A stretch of DNA of 25,258 nt from CADEEN01 sp040384625. Lineage in GTDB: Bacteria; Pseudomonadota; Gammaproteobacteria; Burkholderiales; Burkholderiaceae_C. Made by a program: the position numbers and the translations under genes. The stretch covers positions 1 through 25,258 of the forward strand of contig JAZKIW010000016.1 in assembly GCA_040384625.1 (NCBI GenBank), read 5' to 3'. The stretch's first letter is position 1. Each line of letters begins with the position of its first letter. Below, one piece after another: positions 1 to 7,704 of the stretch. The notes under the pieces were generated by a model. The model ran no database searches. It was not told the DNA's origin and saw only the letters and a list, made by a program, of their open reading frames with translations.

Positions 1-1
1 C

Positions 2-1216
2 GACGTGCTGGACATCTTCAGCAAGGCCGCGCACGCGCCGAAGATGAACCTGTTCATCAACGCCGCGCTGCTGGGCTTCATCCCCAAGAGCGTCAAGAAG
101 GGGATGATGGCGCTGGCCCCGGTGCGCCGCGTGCGCGCGGCGGTGATGAAGGACCTCGGCCTGCCCGACGACATGTTCACCTTCATCAACTTCCCGACCC
201 GCTACGACTGCCGCGACACCACCGCGGCGCTGAAGGGCAGCGGCATCGAGTGCCCGAAGCTGCCCGACTACGCCTGGCGGCTGTGGGACTACTGGGAACG
301 CCACCTCGACCCGGCGCTGCTGATCGACCACACGCTGCGCGGCACCGTCAACGGCAAGGTGGTGCTGGTGACCGGCGGCTCGTCGGGCATCGGCCTGGCC
401 GCCGCGGCCAAGTTCGCGCAGGCCGGCGCGACCACCATCATCTGCGCCCGCGACCCGGACAAGCTGGCCGAGGCGAAGAAGGAGATCCTCGAGGCGGCCG
501 GCAAGGACGCCAAGGTCGTGACCTACTCGGCCGACATCGCCAACGAGGCGAGCTGCAAGGCCTTCGTGGAGCAACTGAACGCCGAGCATGGCGGCGTCGA
601 CTACCTGATCAACAACGCCGGCCGCTCGATCCGCCGCGCGATCGAGGCCAGCTACGACCGCTTCCACGACTACGAGCGCACGATGCAGCTGAACTACTTC
701 GGCTCGCTGCGCATCACCACCGGGCTGCTGCCCGGCATGGTCGCGAAGAAGCGCGGCCACGTCGTCAACATCAGCTCGATCAGCGTGCTGGTCAACGCGC
801 CGCGCTTCTCGGCGTATGTGGCGAGCAAGGCTGCGCTCGATGCGTGGACCAGCTGCGCCGCCAGCGAGTTCGCCGACCAGGGCATCACGTTCACGACGGT
901 CAACATGCCGCTGGTGCGCACGCCGATGACCGCGCCGACCAAGATCTACGACAACATGCCGCTGCTCTCGACCGACGAGGCGTCCGACCTGATCGTGCAG
1001 GCGTGCGTCGACAAGCCGGTGCGCGTGGCCACGCGCCTGGGCATCTCGGTCGAGCTGCTGCACGCCGCGGTGCCGCGCATCACGCAGATCCTGATGAACA
1101 CGACCTTCCGGATGTTCCCCGACAGCGCGGCGGCCAAGGGCGAGAAGCTGGCCAAGCCGACGCTGTCACCGGAGGCGATCGCGATGGCGCAGATGATGCG
1201 CGGTATTCACTTCTGA
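2..1216 (+). CDS. SDR-family oxidoreductase, C-terminal part of a two-domain fatty acyl-CoA reductase-like protein (5' end outside window)
   Basis: The frame is open to the left edge, so the true start lies outside the window. The visible ~404 residues hold a linker of about 115 residues followed by a complete classical short-chain dehydrogenase domain. The NAD(P)-binding TGGSSGIG motif is encoded near 371-394, INNAG follows near 608, and the catalytic Ser and YVASK are near 775-829. A Rossmann SDR domain preceded by a helical linker matches the C-terminal half of the roughly 660-residue bacterial fatty acyl-CoA reductases (Maqu_2507 type), whose N-terminal half is a second, extended SDR domain. 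That family reduces acyl-CoA or aldehydes to alcohols with NADPH. The SDR assignment is firm; the fatty acyl-CoA reductase role is inferred from layout. The stop codon overlaps the end of the convergent dmeF-like gene by 10 bp. Confidence 0.85.
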   Translation, partial: DVLDIFSKAAHAPKMNLFINAALLGFIPKSVKKGMMALAPVRRVRAAVMKDLGLPDDMFTFINFPTRYDCRDTTAALKGSGIECPKLPDYAWRLWDYWERHLDPALLIDHTLRGTVNGKVVLVTGGSSGIGLAAAAKFAQAGATTIICARDPDKLAEAKKEILEAAGKDAKVVTYSADIANEASCKAFVEQLNAEHGGVDYLINNAGRSIRRAIEASYDRFHDYERTMQLNYFGSLRITTGLLPGMVAKKRGHVVNISSISVLVNAPRFSAYVASKAALDAWTSCAASEFADQGITFTTVNMPLVRTPMTAPTKIYDNMPLLSTDEASDLIVQACVDKPVRVATRLGISVELLHAAVPRITQILMNTTFRMFPDSAAAKGEKLAKPTLSPEAIAMAQMMRGIHF

Positions 1217-2202
1217 CGGGTCGCGGCTTCGCCGCGGCAGCGGTTGATCTCGATCGAGACGTGCGCGAGCGCCTGCAGGTCGTGCAGCCGCTCGCGGTAC
1301 AAGTCGGCGTCCAGCGGGCGATCGGCCACCAGCGTGACCTGGCAGGCAAAGCGCGCATCGCCGACGCGCCACAGGTGCATGTCGGCGACGCGCGCGTCGC
1401 CGTCGGACTCGAGGCGCTTGCGCACCTGGCCGGCCAGCGGGTTGTCCATCTCGCGGTCGAGCAGGATCGTCGAGGTCTGGCGCAGCAGGCCCGCCGACCA
1501 CCAGGCGATCATCGCGGCGCCGAGCAGGCCGACCGCCGGGTCCATCCAGCCCCAGCCGGCCAGCTTGCCGGCCAGCAGCGCTGCGATCGCGAGCACCGAG
1601 GTGGCCGCATCGGCAAGCACGTGCAGGTAGGCGGCCTTCAGGTTCAGGTCGTCGCCGCCCGCTGGGGCATGCAAGTGATCGTGCGCGTGGTCGTGGTGGG
1701 CATGGCCGTGGTCGTGCGCCGCATGCCCGTCGTGAGGGGGATGCGCGTGCCCGCCGTGCAGCAGCTTCGCGCACACCACGTTGACGATCAGCCCGATCGC
1801 CGCGACCGCCAGCGACTCGTCGTAGCCGACCGCGCGCGGCGTCCACAGCCGCAGGCCCGACTCGACCGCGATGCCGATCGCCACCACGCCCAGCAGCACC
1901 GCGCTGGTGTAGGCGCCCAGCACCTCGACCTTCCAGGGCCCGAGCGAGAAGCGCGCGTCGCCGGCCCAGCGCCGCGCCAGCGCATAGCTCAGCGCCGCGA
2001 CGCCGATCGCCGCCGCGTGCGTGCCCATGTGCCAGCCGTCGGCCAGCAGCGCGATCGACTGCCACCACCAGCCGGCGCCAATCTCGGCCACCATCATCGC
2101 CAGCGTGATCGCGATCACCCAGCGCGTGCGCCGCTCCGCGGCGCTGCGGTCGGCCGCGTAGTCGTGGCGGTGCTGCCAGGGGCTCAGGTCGTGCGCGTGC
2201 AC
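1207..2202 (-). CDS. dmeF: CDF-family divalent metal (Co/Ni/Zn) efflux transporter, DmeF-like
   Basis: A 331-residue inner-membrane cation diffusion facilitator that exports divalent cations to the periplasm in exchange for protons. Six hydrophobic segments are visible. Metal-site residues are D55 and H58 in ADGWHMGTH of TM2 and the HxxxD pair H194/D198 of TM5. Between TM4 and TM5 a cytoplasmic loop (about residues 149-178) holds 14 histidines. The MGTHAAA stretch after TM2 and this loop are typical of DmeF, the cobalt/nickel exporter known from Cupriavidus metallidurans. A GTG start gives an N-terminus (MHAHDLSPWQH) typical of that family; the ribosome-binding site is weak. It is the last gene of the metal cluster, 9 bp after the MerT-like gene. 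The CDF call is firm; cobalt/nickel specificity is inferred. Confidence 0.88.
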   Translation of the reverse strand: MHAHDLSPWQHRHDYAADRSAAERRTRWVIAITLAMMVAEIGAGWWWQSIALLADGWHMGTHAAAIGVAALSYALARRWAGDARFSLGPWKVEVLGAYTSAVLLGVVAIGIAVESGLRLWTPRAVGYDESLAVAAIGLIVNVVCAKLLHGGHAHPPHDGHAAHDHGHAHHDHAHDHLHAPAGGDDLNLKAAYLHVLADAATSVLAIAALLAGKLAGWGWMDPAVGLLGAAMIAWWSAGLLRQTSTILLDREMDNPLAGQVRKRLESDGDARVADMHLWRVGDARFACQVTLVADRPLDADLYRERLHDLQALAHVSIEINRCRGEAATRQK

Positions 2203-2211
2203 GCCACGAGC

Positions 2212-2619
2212 TTACGCCGAGAGCAGCGGCTGCACGAAGGCGAACCAGCCGCCGACCAGGAACAGCGCCACCGACACGAGCCACACGCGGCGCGACAGCG
2301 CGCGGGTGCGCAGGCAGGCGTCGCGCAGGGCCGGGTCGAGCGGGCAGGGCGCGCTGCGGGCGCGCCACTGCATCGCGCCGGCCAGCGCCAGCATCACGGC
2401 GGCCCCACCGAACACCGCGAGCTTGTGCTCGCTCAGCCAGACGATCTGCGGCAGCACCGCGACCAGCGACGACAGCGCCGCGCCGGCGCCGAGCGTCACC
2501 AGCAGCGCCGGCAGCGCGCAGCACACCAGCGTGCCGCCACTGGTCAGCAGCGCAGCGCAGGCGCTCCACGCGCTCGCACGCTGCGGCGCCCGGCCGTCGT
2601 CGAGTGGCGCCGACCTCAC
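2212..2619 (-). CDS. Small MerT-like integral membrane protein with vicinal cysteines
   Basis: A 135-residue protein with three or four hydrophobic segments and a cysteine pair at 33-34 in GGTLVCCALPALL. A further pair of cysteines (C92, C102) lies in the loop before the last helix. A vicinal Cys pair in the first membrane helix is the signature of mercuric transporter MerT and relatives. The preceding coupled gene encodes a MerP-like HMA protein, so the two resemble a MerP/MerT periplasmic-to-membrane metal relay. The GTG start overlaps the stop of the HMA gene (2616-2619), implying translational coupling. The MerT relationship rests on motif and context only. The metal could be copper, mercury or another thiophilic ion. 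Confidence 0.65.
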   Translation of the reverse strand: MRSAPLDDGRAPQRASAWSACAALLTSGGTLVCCALPALLVTLGAGAALSSLVAVLPQIVWLSEHKLAVFGGAAVMLALAGAMQWRARSAPCPLDPALRDACLRTRALSRRVWLVSVALFLVGGWFAFVQPLLSA

Positions 2620-2945
2620 GGCTTGCGCTTCGCGGCGGCGCGCAGCGCCTCGACGCTGTCGCTCACGGTCTCGACATTGACGACGTCGTAGCCGGCGTCC
2701 TTGACCTCGGCGCGGACCTTGTCGACGTCGAGCGTCTGGCCGTCCTTGGCCTGCACCGCGACGATCTTGTCGGCCAGGTTGACGTAGACCGCGGCGGTCT
2801 GCGGCATGGCCTTGAGCTTCTTCTCGATGCCCTGGGCGCAGAACGCGCAGACCATGCCGTTGACGGTGAGCTTGGTGGTGGTCGCGGCCTGGGCCGACAG
2901 GCTCAGCAGGGTGGCGGCGACGAGGAGGAGGAGGGGGTGCTTCAT
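2616..2945 (-). CDS. Exported heavy-metal-associated (HMA) domain protein, MerP-like
   Basis: 109 residues. A signal peptide runs to about residue 20 (ends LSAQA), followed by one HMA domain with the metal motif GMVCAFC (C33, C36). Single exported HMA domains such as MerP bind one soft metal ion in the periplasm through two cysteines and pass it to a membrane partner. The candidate partner is the MerT-like protein encoded immediately downstream with a 4-bp overlap. An AAAGGA ribosome-binding site lies just upstream of the ATG. A basic tail ends the protein. Domain and location are clear; the metal is not determined. Confidence 0.85.
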   Translation of the reverse strand: MKHPLLLLVAATLLSLSAQAATTTKLTVNGMVCAFCAQGIEKKLKAMPQTAAVYVNLADKIVAVQAKDGQTLDVDKVRAEVKDAGYDVVNVETVSDSVEALRAAAKRKP

Positions 2946-2963
2946 GGCGTGTCCTTTCGTGGT

Positions 2964-3599
2964 TCAGAAGATGTACATGAAATTGAAGCGGGCATCGCGG
3001 TCCTGGTTCACGCCCGCCTCGACGAACCAGCCCTTGTTGATGAGCCTGAGCATCGGCGTGAGCTCGATCTGCTCCGACAGGCCGCGCATGCGCCGCGCCT
3101 CGAGCACGAACCAGGGCTGGGTGTCCTCGTAGTCGACCTCGTAGAACGAGAAGCCGGCGCGCACCGCCGCGTAATCGTGGTTCAGGCCCTCGGCGCGGTA
3201 GAGCCGCGCGAACGCCGCGACGTAGACGCGCGTGGTCTCGTAGTCGAGCTGCACGCCGGGGGCCAGCAGCGTGCGGGTGCCGGAGAAGTCGTTGCCGCGG
3301 ATGCCGCCGGCCCCGAGCACCAGCCAGGCATTCGCCTGGGCGTGCGGCAGGTTGAGTCGCGCGAGCAAGCGCGTGTAGGTCAGTTCGGCCACCTCGCGCG
3401 TCAGGCGGTCGTCGTCGGAGCGCATGTAAAGGCCACCGATGCCGACCGCGTCGCGGGCGGTGAAGGCGTGGTTGACCCAGGCCTCGCGCCAGCGCGGGCC
3501 GAAGTCGCCCATCGCCATCTGGCTGTCCCTGAAGCCCATCGGCGCGGCCTGCGCCGCGCCGGCCGCGGCCAGCAGCAGCGCGGCGAGAGTGCGGCGCAT
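2964..3599 (-). CDS. Exported protein, probably an outer membrane beta-barrel, function unknown
   Basis: The ATG at 3599 gives 211 residues with a clear signal peptide ending AAQAA near residue 19. The mature part is rich in alternating hydrophobic/polar strands and aromatic residues and ends in FNFMYIF. A terminal Phe after an amphipathic strand is typical of outer membrane barrels. There are no cysteines or metal-binding motifs. Longer in-frame reading upstream would run through the neighbouring gene and lacks coding character. The gene starts 2 bp after the stop of the preceding gene in the metal cluster, so it is co-transcribed. I do not recognise the family; the barrel prediction is inference. 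Confidence 0.7.
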   Translation of the reverse strand: MRRTLAALLLAAAGAAQAAPMGFRDSQMAMGDFGPRWREAWVNHAFTARDAVGIGGLYMRSDDDRLTREVAELTYTRLLARLNLPHAQANAWLVLGAGGIRGNDFSGTRTLLAPGVQLDYETTRVYVAAFARLYRAEGLNHDYAAVRAGFSFYEVDYEDTQPWFVLEARRMRGLSEQIELTPMLRLINKGWFVEAGVNQDRDARFNFMYIF

Positions 3600-3601
3600 G
3601 G

Positions 3602-3970
3602 TCACGGCAGACGCTCCAGCGTGACGGCGATGCGGTCCGTACCGGCCGCGCCGCTCCACATCCAGCAGTAGTCCTGGGTCAGCGCGACCTCGAGCGTGCC
3701 TTCGCCGGACGGCGCCTCGGTCTGCACCGGCGTGCGCACGGCCTTGCCCTCGTGATAGTGGATGTTGAACTTCAGCGCTTGCGCGGCCTGCCAGCGCCAG
3801 CGGATGCGCTCGCCCTGCTTCAGCGCGGTGCAGGCCTCGGCGAACTTCTTCGGCGCGATCGCGAGCGCGACCTCCCAGCGGCCCTGGGCGTCCCACTGCA
3901 CGGGCACCAGCTCGGCCTGCGCCGCGGCGGCCAGGCCCAGGCTCAGCGCCGCGACCACGTGCCGCCTCAC
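3602..3970 (-). CDS. Small periplasmic protein of the copper cluster, function unknown
   Basis: 122 residues with a signal peptide ending AAAAQA near residue 19. The mature part has two cysteines (in EACTAL and DYCWMW), a HYHEGK segment and several tryptophans, and looks like a single small beta-sandwich. I do not recognise the family. The GTG start overlaps the stop of the CusF-like gene (GTGA, 3967-3970), so it is translated coupled to a periplasmic copper carrier. The His, Trp and Cys content would fit metal binding, but no established motif is present. Confidence 0.7.
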   Translation of the reverse strand: MRRHVVAALSLGLAAAAQAELVPVQWDAQGRWEVALAIAPKKFAEACTALKQGERIRWRWQAAQALKFNIHYHEGKAVRTPVQTEAPSGEGTLEVALTQDYCWMWSGAAGTDRIAVTLERLP

Positions 3971-4248
3971 TTCACGACCTCGATCGCGGTGATGACGTAA
4001 GCGCTGCCGACCTTGTCGGCGCTGAAGCGCACCTTGTCGCCGGCCTTGACCTTGTCGACCATCGCCGGGTCCTTGACCTGGAACACCATGCTCATCGGTG
4101 GCATGTCGAGGTTCTTGATCTCGCCGTGCTTGAGCGTGATCTTCTTCTGCGCGCTGTCGACCTTGCGCACCTCGCCGTCGGTCAGGCCCTGCGCGAGGGC
4201 CATGGCGCCGGCGGCGGCCAGCAGCAGCGCGGTGAGTGTGGATTTCAT
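3967..4248 (-). CDS. CusF-like periplasmic copper-binding protein
   Basis: 93 residues: a signal peptide cleaved near residue 19 (MALA) and one small OB-fold-like domain. The copper-site pattern of CusF (His-8-Trp-3-Met-2-Met) appears as H41, M49, M52 and M54 in HGEIKNLDMPPMSM, so the site has three methionines and the cation-pi tryptophan is replaced by Met. CusF-type proteins bind Cu(I)/Ag(I) in the periplasm and hand it to an efflux or oxidation partner. The partners encoded just upstream are a cupredoxin and a multicopper oxidase. A GGGAG ribosome-binding site precedes the ATG. Confidence 0.85.
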   Translation of the reverse strand: MKSTLTALLLAAAGAMALAQGLTDGEVRKVDSAQKKITLKHGEIKNLDMPPMSMVFQVKDPAMVDKVKAGDKVRFSADKVGSAYVITAIEVVK

Positions 4249-4311
4249 TGGTAGCTCCCGTGGAGTGAAGAGGGTTGGGACGGGTCCGGGCGGATCACGG
4301 CCGAGATCATG

Positions 4312-4839
4312 TCAGGGCTGCCGCTCGGTCCGGGGTGAGACGAGAATCTTGCCGACCATGCCGGCCTGGTAGTGGCCGGGGATCAGGCAGGCGAAGTCGA
4401 ACGCGCCGGCGCGGTTGAAGGTCCAGACGATTGCACCGCGCCCGCCGGCGGCCACATGCGCCATGTAGGGCTCGTCGTGTTCCATGGCCGGGAACTTGAG
4501 CATCAGCGCGGCATGCGCGTCGAGTTCGGCTTGGCTGCCGATCACCAGCTCGTGCAGCATCCGGCCGCTGTTCACGAGCTTCAGGCGCAGCGTTTCGCCC
4601 TCGCGCACGTCGATACGGTCGGGCGTGAAGCGCATGTCGTCCGACATGCGGATCAGGACCGTGCGCGCGACCGCCTTCGCGTCGCCGGCGATGCCCCAGG
4701 GCTTCTGCTCCTTCACGGCTGCGCCGGCGCGCCGCGCATGCGGGTCGCCGCCATGCGCGAACGCGGCGCCGCCGGCGGCGAGGCCGAGCGCCAGCGTGAG
4801 GGCCAGGGCGAGTGAGCGGGGGGGCTGTGCTTGCATCAT
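4312..4839 (-). CDS. Exported cupredoxin (plastocyanin/azurin-like) domain protein
   Basis: The ATG at 4839 (a second ATG is at 4836) gives 175 residues with a signal peptide ending AAFA near residue 28. A type 1 copper site is visible: H96 in LHELVIG, then C151, H156 and M161 in ACLIPGHYQAGM. This is the complete His-Cys-His-Met set. An AGGA ribosome-binding site supports this start; an upstream in-frame start at 4875 would overlap the oxidase gene and lacks signal-peptide character. Such proteins carry one electron or sequester copper in the periplasm. Placed directly after a multicopper oxidase gene, a role as electron partner or copper donor is plausible but unproven. Confidence 0.87.
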   Translation of the reverse strand: MMQAQPPRSLALALTLALGLAAGGAAFAHGGDPHARRAGAAVKEQKPWGIAGDAKAVARTVLIRMSDDMRFTPDRIDVREGETLRLKLVNSGRMLHELVIGSQAELDAHAALMLKFPAMEHDEPYMAHVAAGGRGAIVWTFNRAGAFDFACLIPGHYQAGMVGKILVSPRTERQP

Positions 4840-4861
4840 GGGGTCCGTCCTGTCCGGGCGC

Positions 4862-6247
4862 TCAGTGGCCCGCATGGCCGCTGGGCTTGCGCACGCGCAC
4901 CTCGGTGGCGGGCGGCGCGGCCTCGGTCCTGGGCCGCGCCGGTTCGGCCAGCGCGCCGGTCCATTCGTGGGCCACGCTGCCGGCCGGGGCCCGGAACCAG
5001 CCCGGGTCGCTGTAATCGCCGCGCGGCTGGTCGCGGCGCACCTTCAGCACCGAGAACATGCCACCCATCTCCATCGAGCCGTGGGGGCCGTCGCCGCCCA
5101 TCATCGGCACGGTATTGTCGGGCAGCGGCATCTGCATCTCGGCCATGTCGGCCATGCCGCGCTCGCCCATCACCATGTAGTCGGGCACCAGGCCGGTGAT
5201 CTTCTTGACCACCTCGCGGTGGTCGACGCCGATCAGCGTCGGCACGTCGTGACCCATCGCGTTCATCGTGTGGTGGCTCTTGTGGCAGTGCAGCGCCCAG
5301 TCGCCCTCCTCGTCGGCGACGAACTCGATCTGGCGCATCTGTCCAACCGCCACGTCGGTCGTGACCTCGGGCCAGCGCGCGCCCTTGGGCGTCGGGCCGC
5401 CGTCGGTGCCGGTGACCGTGAACTCGTGGCCGTGCAGGTGGATCGGGTGGTTGGTCATCGTCAGGTTGCCGATGCGGATGCGCACGCGGTCGCCGCGCCG
5501 CGCGACCAGCGGCGCGATGCCTGGGAAGACGCGGCTGTTCCAGCTCCACAGGTTGAAGTCGAGCATGGTCATGACCTTCGGCGTGTAGCTGCCGGGGTCG
5601 ACGTCGTAGGCGTTGAGCAGGAACACGTAATCGCGGTCGACCGGGTCGATCAGCGGATGCTTGTGCTTCGGGTGCGTGACCCAGAAGCCCATCATGCCCA
5701 TCGCCATCTGCACCATCTCGTCGGCATGCGGGTGGTACATGAAGGTCCCGGGCCGGCGCGCGACGAACTCGTAGACGAAGGTCTTGCCGGGCTGGATGGT
5801 CGGCTGGTTCAGGCCGCCCACGCCGTCCATGCCGTTGGGCAGGCGCTGGCCGTGCCAGTGGATGGTGGTGTGTTCGGGCAGCCTGTTGGTGACGAACAGG
5901 CGCACGCGGTCGCCTTCGACGACCTCGATCGTCGGCCCCGGGCTCTGGCCGTTGTAGCCCCACAGGTGGGCCTTGAAGCCGGGCGCCATCTCGCGCACCA
6001 CCGGCTCGGCGACCAGGTGGAATTCCTTGACGCCGGCGTTCATGCGCCACGGCAGGGTCCAGCCGTTGAGGGTGACGACCGGGCGGTAGGGGCGGCCGCT
6101 GTCCGGCGGCAAGGGCGGCATGGTGTCCGGCGAGGTCTGCAGCACCGGCTCGGGCAGCGCGGCCAGCGCGTGCCGGCCGACGCTCGCGGCGGCCAGCGTG
6201 GCGGCCGCGGCACCGCTGCCGCGGAAGAAGTGACGTCGGGAGATCAT
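4862..6247 (-). CDS. Tat-exported multicopper oxidase, apparently of two-domain type, with Met-rich tail
   Basis: 461 residues. The N-terminus MISRRHFFRG plus a hydrophobic stretch is a twin-arginine signal, consistent with export of a folded copper enzyme. Copper-ligand motifs, in order, are HWHG (130-133), HPH (172-174), HPIHLHGHEF (267-276) and HCHKSHHTMNAM (320-331). Only ~93 residues separate the second and third motifs, so only two cupredoxin domains fit. The first-domain motif lacks the type 1 Cys, so the single type 1 site is in domain 2. A Met/His-rich segment (about 354-398) follows, as in CueO/CopA-type cuprous oxidases. The likely role is oxidation of toxic Cu(I) in the periplasm. 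A CopA-like label would also be reasonable. Confidence 0.92.
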   Translation of the reverse strand: MISRRHFFRGSGAAAATLAAASVGRHALAALPEPVLQTSPDTMPPLPPDSGRPYRPVVTLNGWTLPWRMNAGVKEFHLVAEPVVREMAPGFKAHLWGYNGQSPGPTIEVVEGDRVRLFVTNRLPEHTTIHWHGQRLPNGMDGVGGLNQPTIQPGKTFVYEFVARRPGTFMYHPHADEMVQMAMGMMGFWVTHPKHKHPLIDPVDRDYVFLLNAYDVDPGSYTPKVMTMLDFNLWSWNSRVFPGIAPLVARRGDRVRIRIGNLTMTNHPIHLHGHEFTVTGTDGGPTPKGARWPEVTTDVAVGQMRQIEFVADEEGDWALHCHKSHHTMNAMGHDVPTLIGVDHREVVKKITGLVPDYMVMGERGMADMAEMQMPLPDNTVPMMGGDGPHGSMEMGGMFSVLKVRRDQPRGDYSDPGWFRAPAGSVAHEWTGALAEPARPRTEAAPPATEVRVRKPSGHAGH

Positions 6248-6259
6248 CGAAAGTCCTCG

Positions 6260-7696
6260 TCAGTGGGCGGCCGCGTCCGCGGCGGCGGGAGCGCTCGGGG
6301 CCGGGCCGGTGGGCGCGGCCATCGCGGGCCGGCCGATCAGCGCCTGCTGCAGGTCGGCGTCGGCGAGCCAGAAGTCGCGCAGCGCGTCGATGCTGGCGCC
6401 GACCGCGCCGATCTGCGCGCGTGCGTCGGCGAGCAGGTCGAACACGCCGATCAGCATGCCGTTGTAGCGCAGCAGGTTCTGGTCGGAGACCTGCTTCGCC
6501 AGCGGCACCACCTCGTCGCGGTAGTGGCGCGCGATGTCGTGCGCGCCGCGGTAGCCGAGGTAGGCCTCGCGCACCTCGGAGCGCGCGTCGATCGCGGTCT
6601 GCGCGGCGCGGTGCACGCTCTGCATGTAGAGCGCCTCGGCCTTGGCGACGCGCGCACCGCCCCAGTCGAACAGCGGCAGCTCGATGCCGATCTCGTAGCC
6701 GCGCTGGGTCGGCGCCTCGTTCGAGCTGTTGTGTTCGAGGCCGAGGTCGAGCACGTTGACAAAGCGCGTGACGCGGTTCAGGCCGAGCTGGCGCGCCATC
6801 GCTTCGGACTCGAGCTTGGCGGCCTGCACATCGAGCCGCGAGGCCATCGCCTCACGTTCGATGTCGGGTGCGTCGAGCGCGGCGGCGGGCAGGTCGGGCA
6901 GGCGTTCGGGCAGCCGGAACGCGGTCTGCGCGCCCCACAAGCCCAGCAGCCGCGTGAGGCGTTCGCGTGCGGCCAGTTGCGCGCGCTGCGCGCGCGCGAC
7001 GCCGAGCGTCGCGTCGGCCAGGAAGCCCTGTTCGCGCGCCTGGTTCAGCACGTTCCAGTTGCCGGCCGCGCCCATGCGGCGCGCCAGTTCGGCGCCGGCC
7101 TCGGCGGCGGTCTGCACCTGCAGCCGGTAGCGCAGCGCCTCGTCGGCGGCGACCGCGGCGATCCAGGCCTTGCGCGCGTCGGCGGCGACGCCGAGCACCT
7201 GCTCGGTGACCCGCCGCTGCACGCGCTCGAAGCGCGCGCGCTCCATCGGCGCGGCCAGCGGCAGCGCGAGCAGGCGCGCCAGGTTCAGGTGCAGACTGCG
7301 CTCGATCTCGCGCTCGTCGCCGCGCGAGAAGCGGCCGAAGCTGAAGCCCGGGTTCGGCAGCCGGCCGGCCTGTACCAGCTCTGCCTCGCCGACGCCGAGC
7401 TCGTAGAAGCCGGCCTGCAGGCCGCGGTGGTTCAGCAGCGCGAGCTGCACCGCGGCGTCGGCCGACAGCGGCTGCGCCAGCAGCTCGGCGACGCGCGCGT
7501 CGAGCGCGGCGCGCTGCTCGGGCGTGCGCGCCCACTGCAGGTCCTTGCCGAGGCGCTGTTGCGCGCTGCGTTCGACGGGGCCGAAGCCGCCGTCGGGGCT
7601 GAAGGTGGCGCAGCCGGCGAGCAGCGCGGCGACCGCGGTCAGCGCCAGCGTGCGGGCCGCACGGGCGGTGGGAGGGAGGAGGGCGTCGATGCGCAT
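6260..7696 (-). CDS. TolC/CusC-family outer membrane efflux lipoprotein
   Basis: The ATG at 7696 gives 478 residues. The N-terminus has a lipobox (LLAGC, C29), so it is an outer-membrane-anchored lipoprotein like CusC and CzcC. Two long alternating helical halves typical of outer membrane efflux proteins follow, including the QAGRLPNPGFSFG and IELPLFDWGGARVAKAEA segments. This family forms trimeric channels that work with RND pumps and membrane-fusion proteins. Neither partner is encoded here; the gene is 12 bp before the multicopper oxidase gene. In-frame reading upstream of 7696 runs through another gene and is not coding. Family is firm, metal export inferred from context. Confidence 0.88.
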   Translation of the reverse strand: MRIDALLPPTARAARTLALTAVAALLAGCATFSPDGGFGPVERSAQQRLGKDLQWARTPEQRAALDARVAELLAQPLSADAAVQLALLNHRGLQAGFYELGVGEAELVQAGRLPNPGFSFGRFSRGDEREIERSLHLNLARLLALPLAAPMERARFERVQRRVTEQVLGVAADARKAWIAAVAADEALRYRLQVQTAAEAGAELARRMGAAGNWNVLNQAREQGFLADATLGVARAQRAQLAARERLTRLLGLWGAQTAFRLPERLPDLPAAALDAPDIEREAMASRLDVQAAKLESEAMARQLGLNRVTRFVNVLDLGLEHNSSNEAPTQRGYEIGIELPLFDWGGARVAKAEALYMQSVHRAAQTAIDARSEVREAYLGYRGAHDIARHYRDEVVPLAKQVSDQNLLRYNGMLIGVFDLLADARAQIGAVGASIDALRDFWLADADLQQALIGRPAMAAPTGPAPSAPAAADAAAH

Positions 7697-7704
7697 GTCG
7701 GATC

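Noticed and set aside
1681..1775. His-codon-rich stretch, first taken for a DNA repeat
   Set aside because: It encodes the histidine-rich cytoplasmic loop of the CDF transporter; repetition is at the protein level.
250..2691. Very long open frame on the + strand through the SDR, dmeF and following genes
   Set aside because: Arg/Gly/Ala/Pro-rich translation with no family motifs; it is a shadow of GC-rich genes in other frames.
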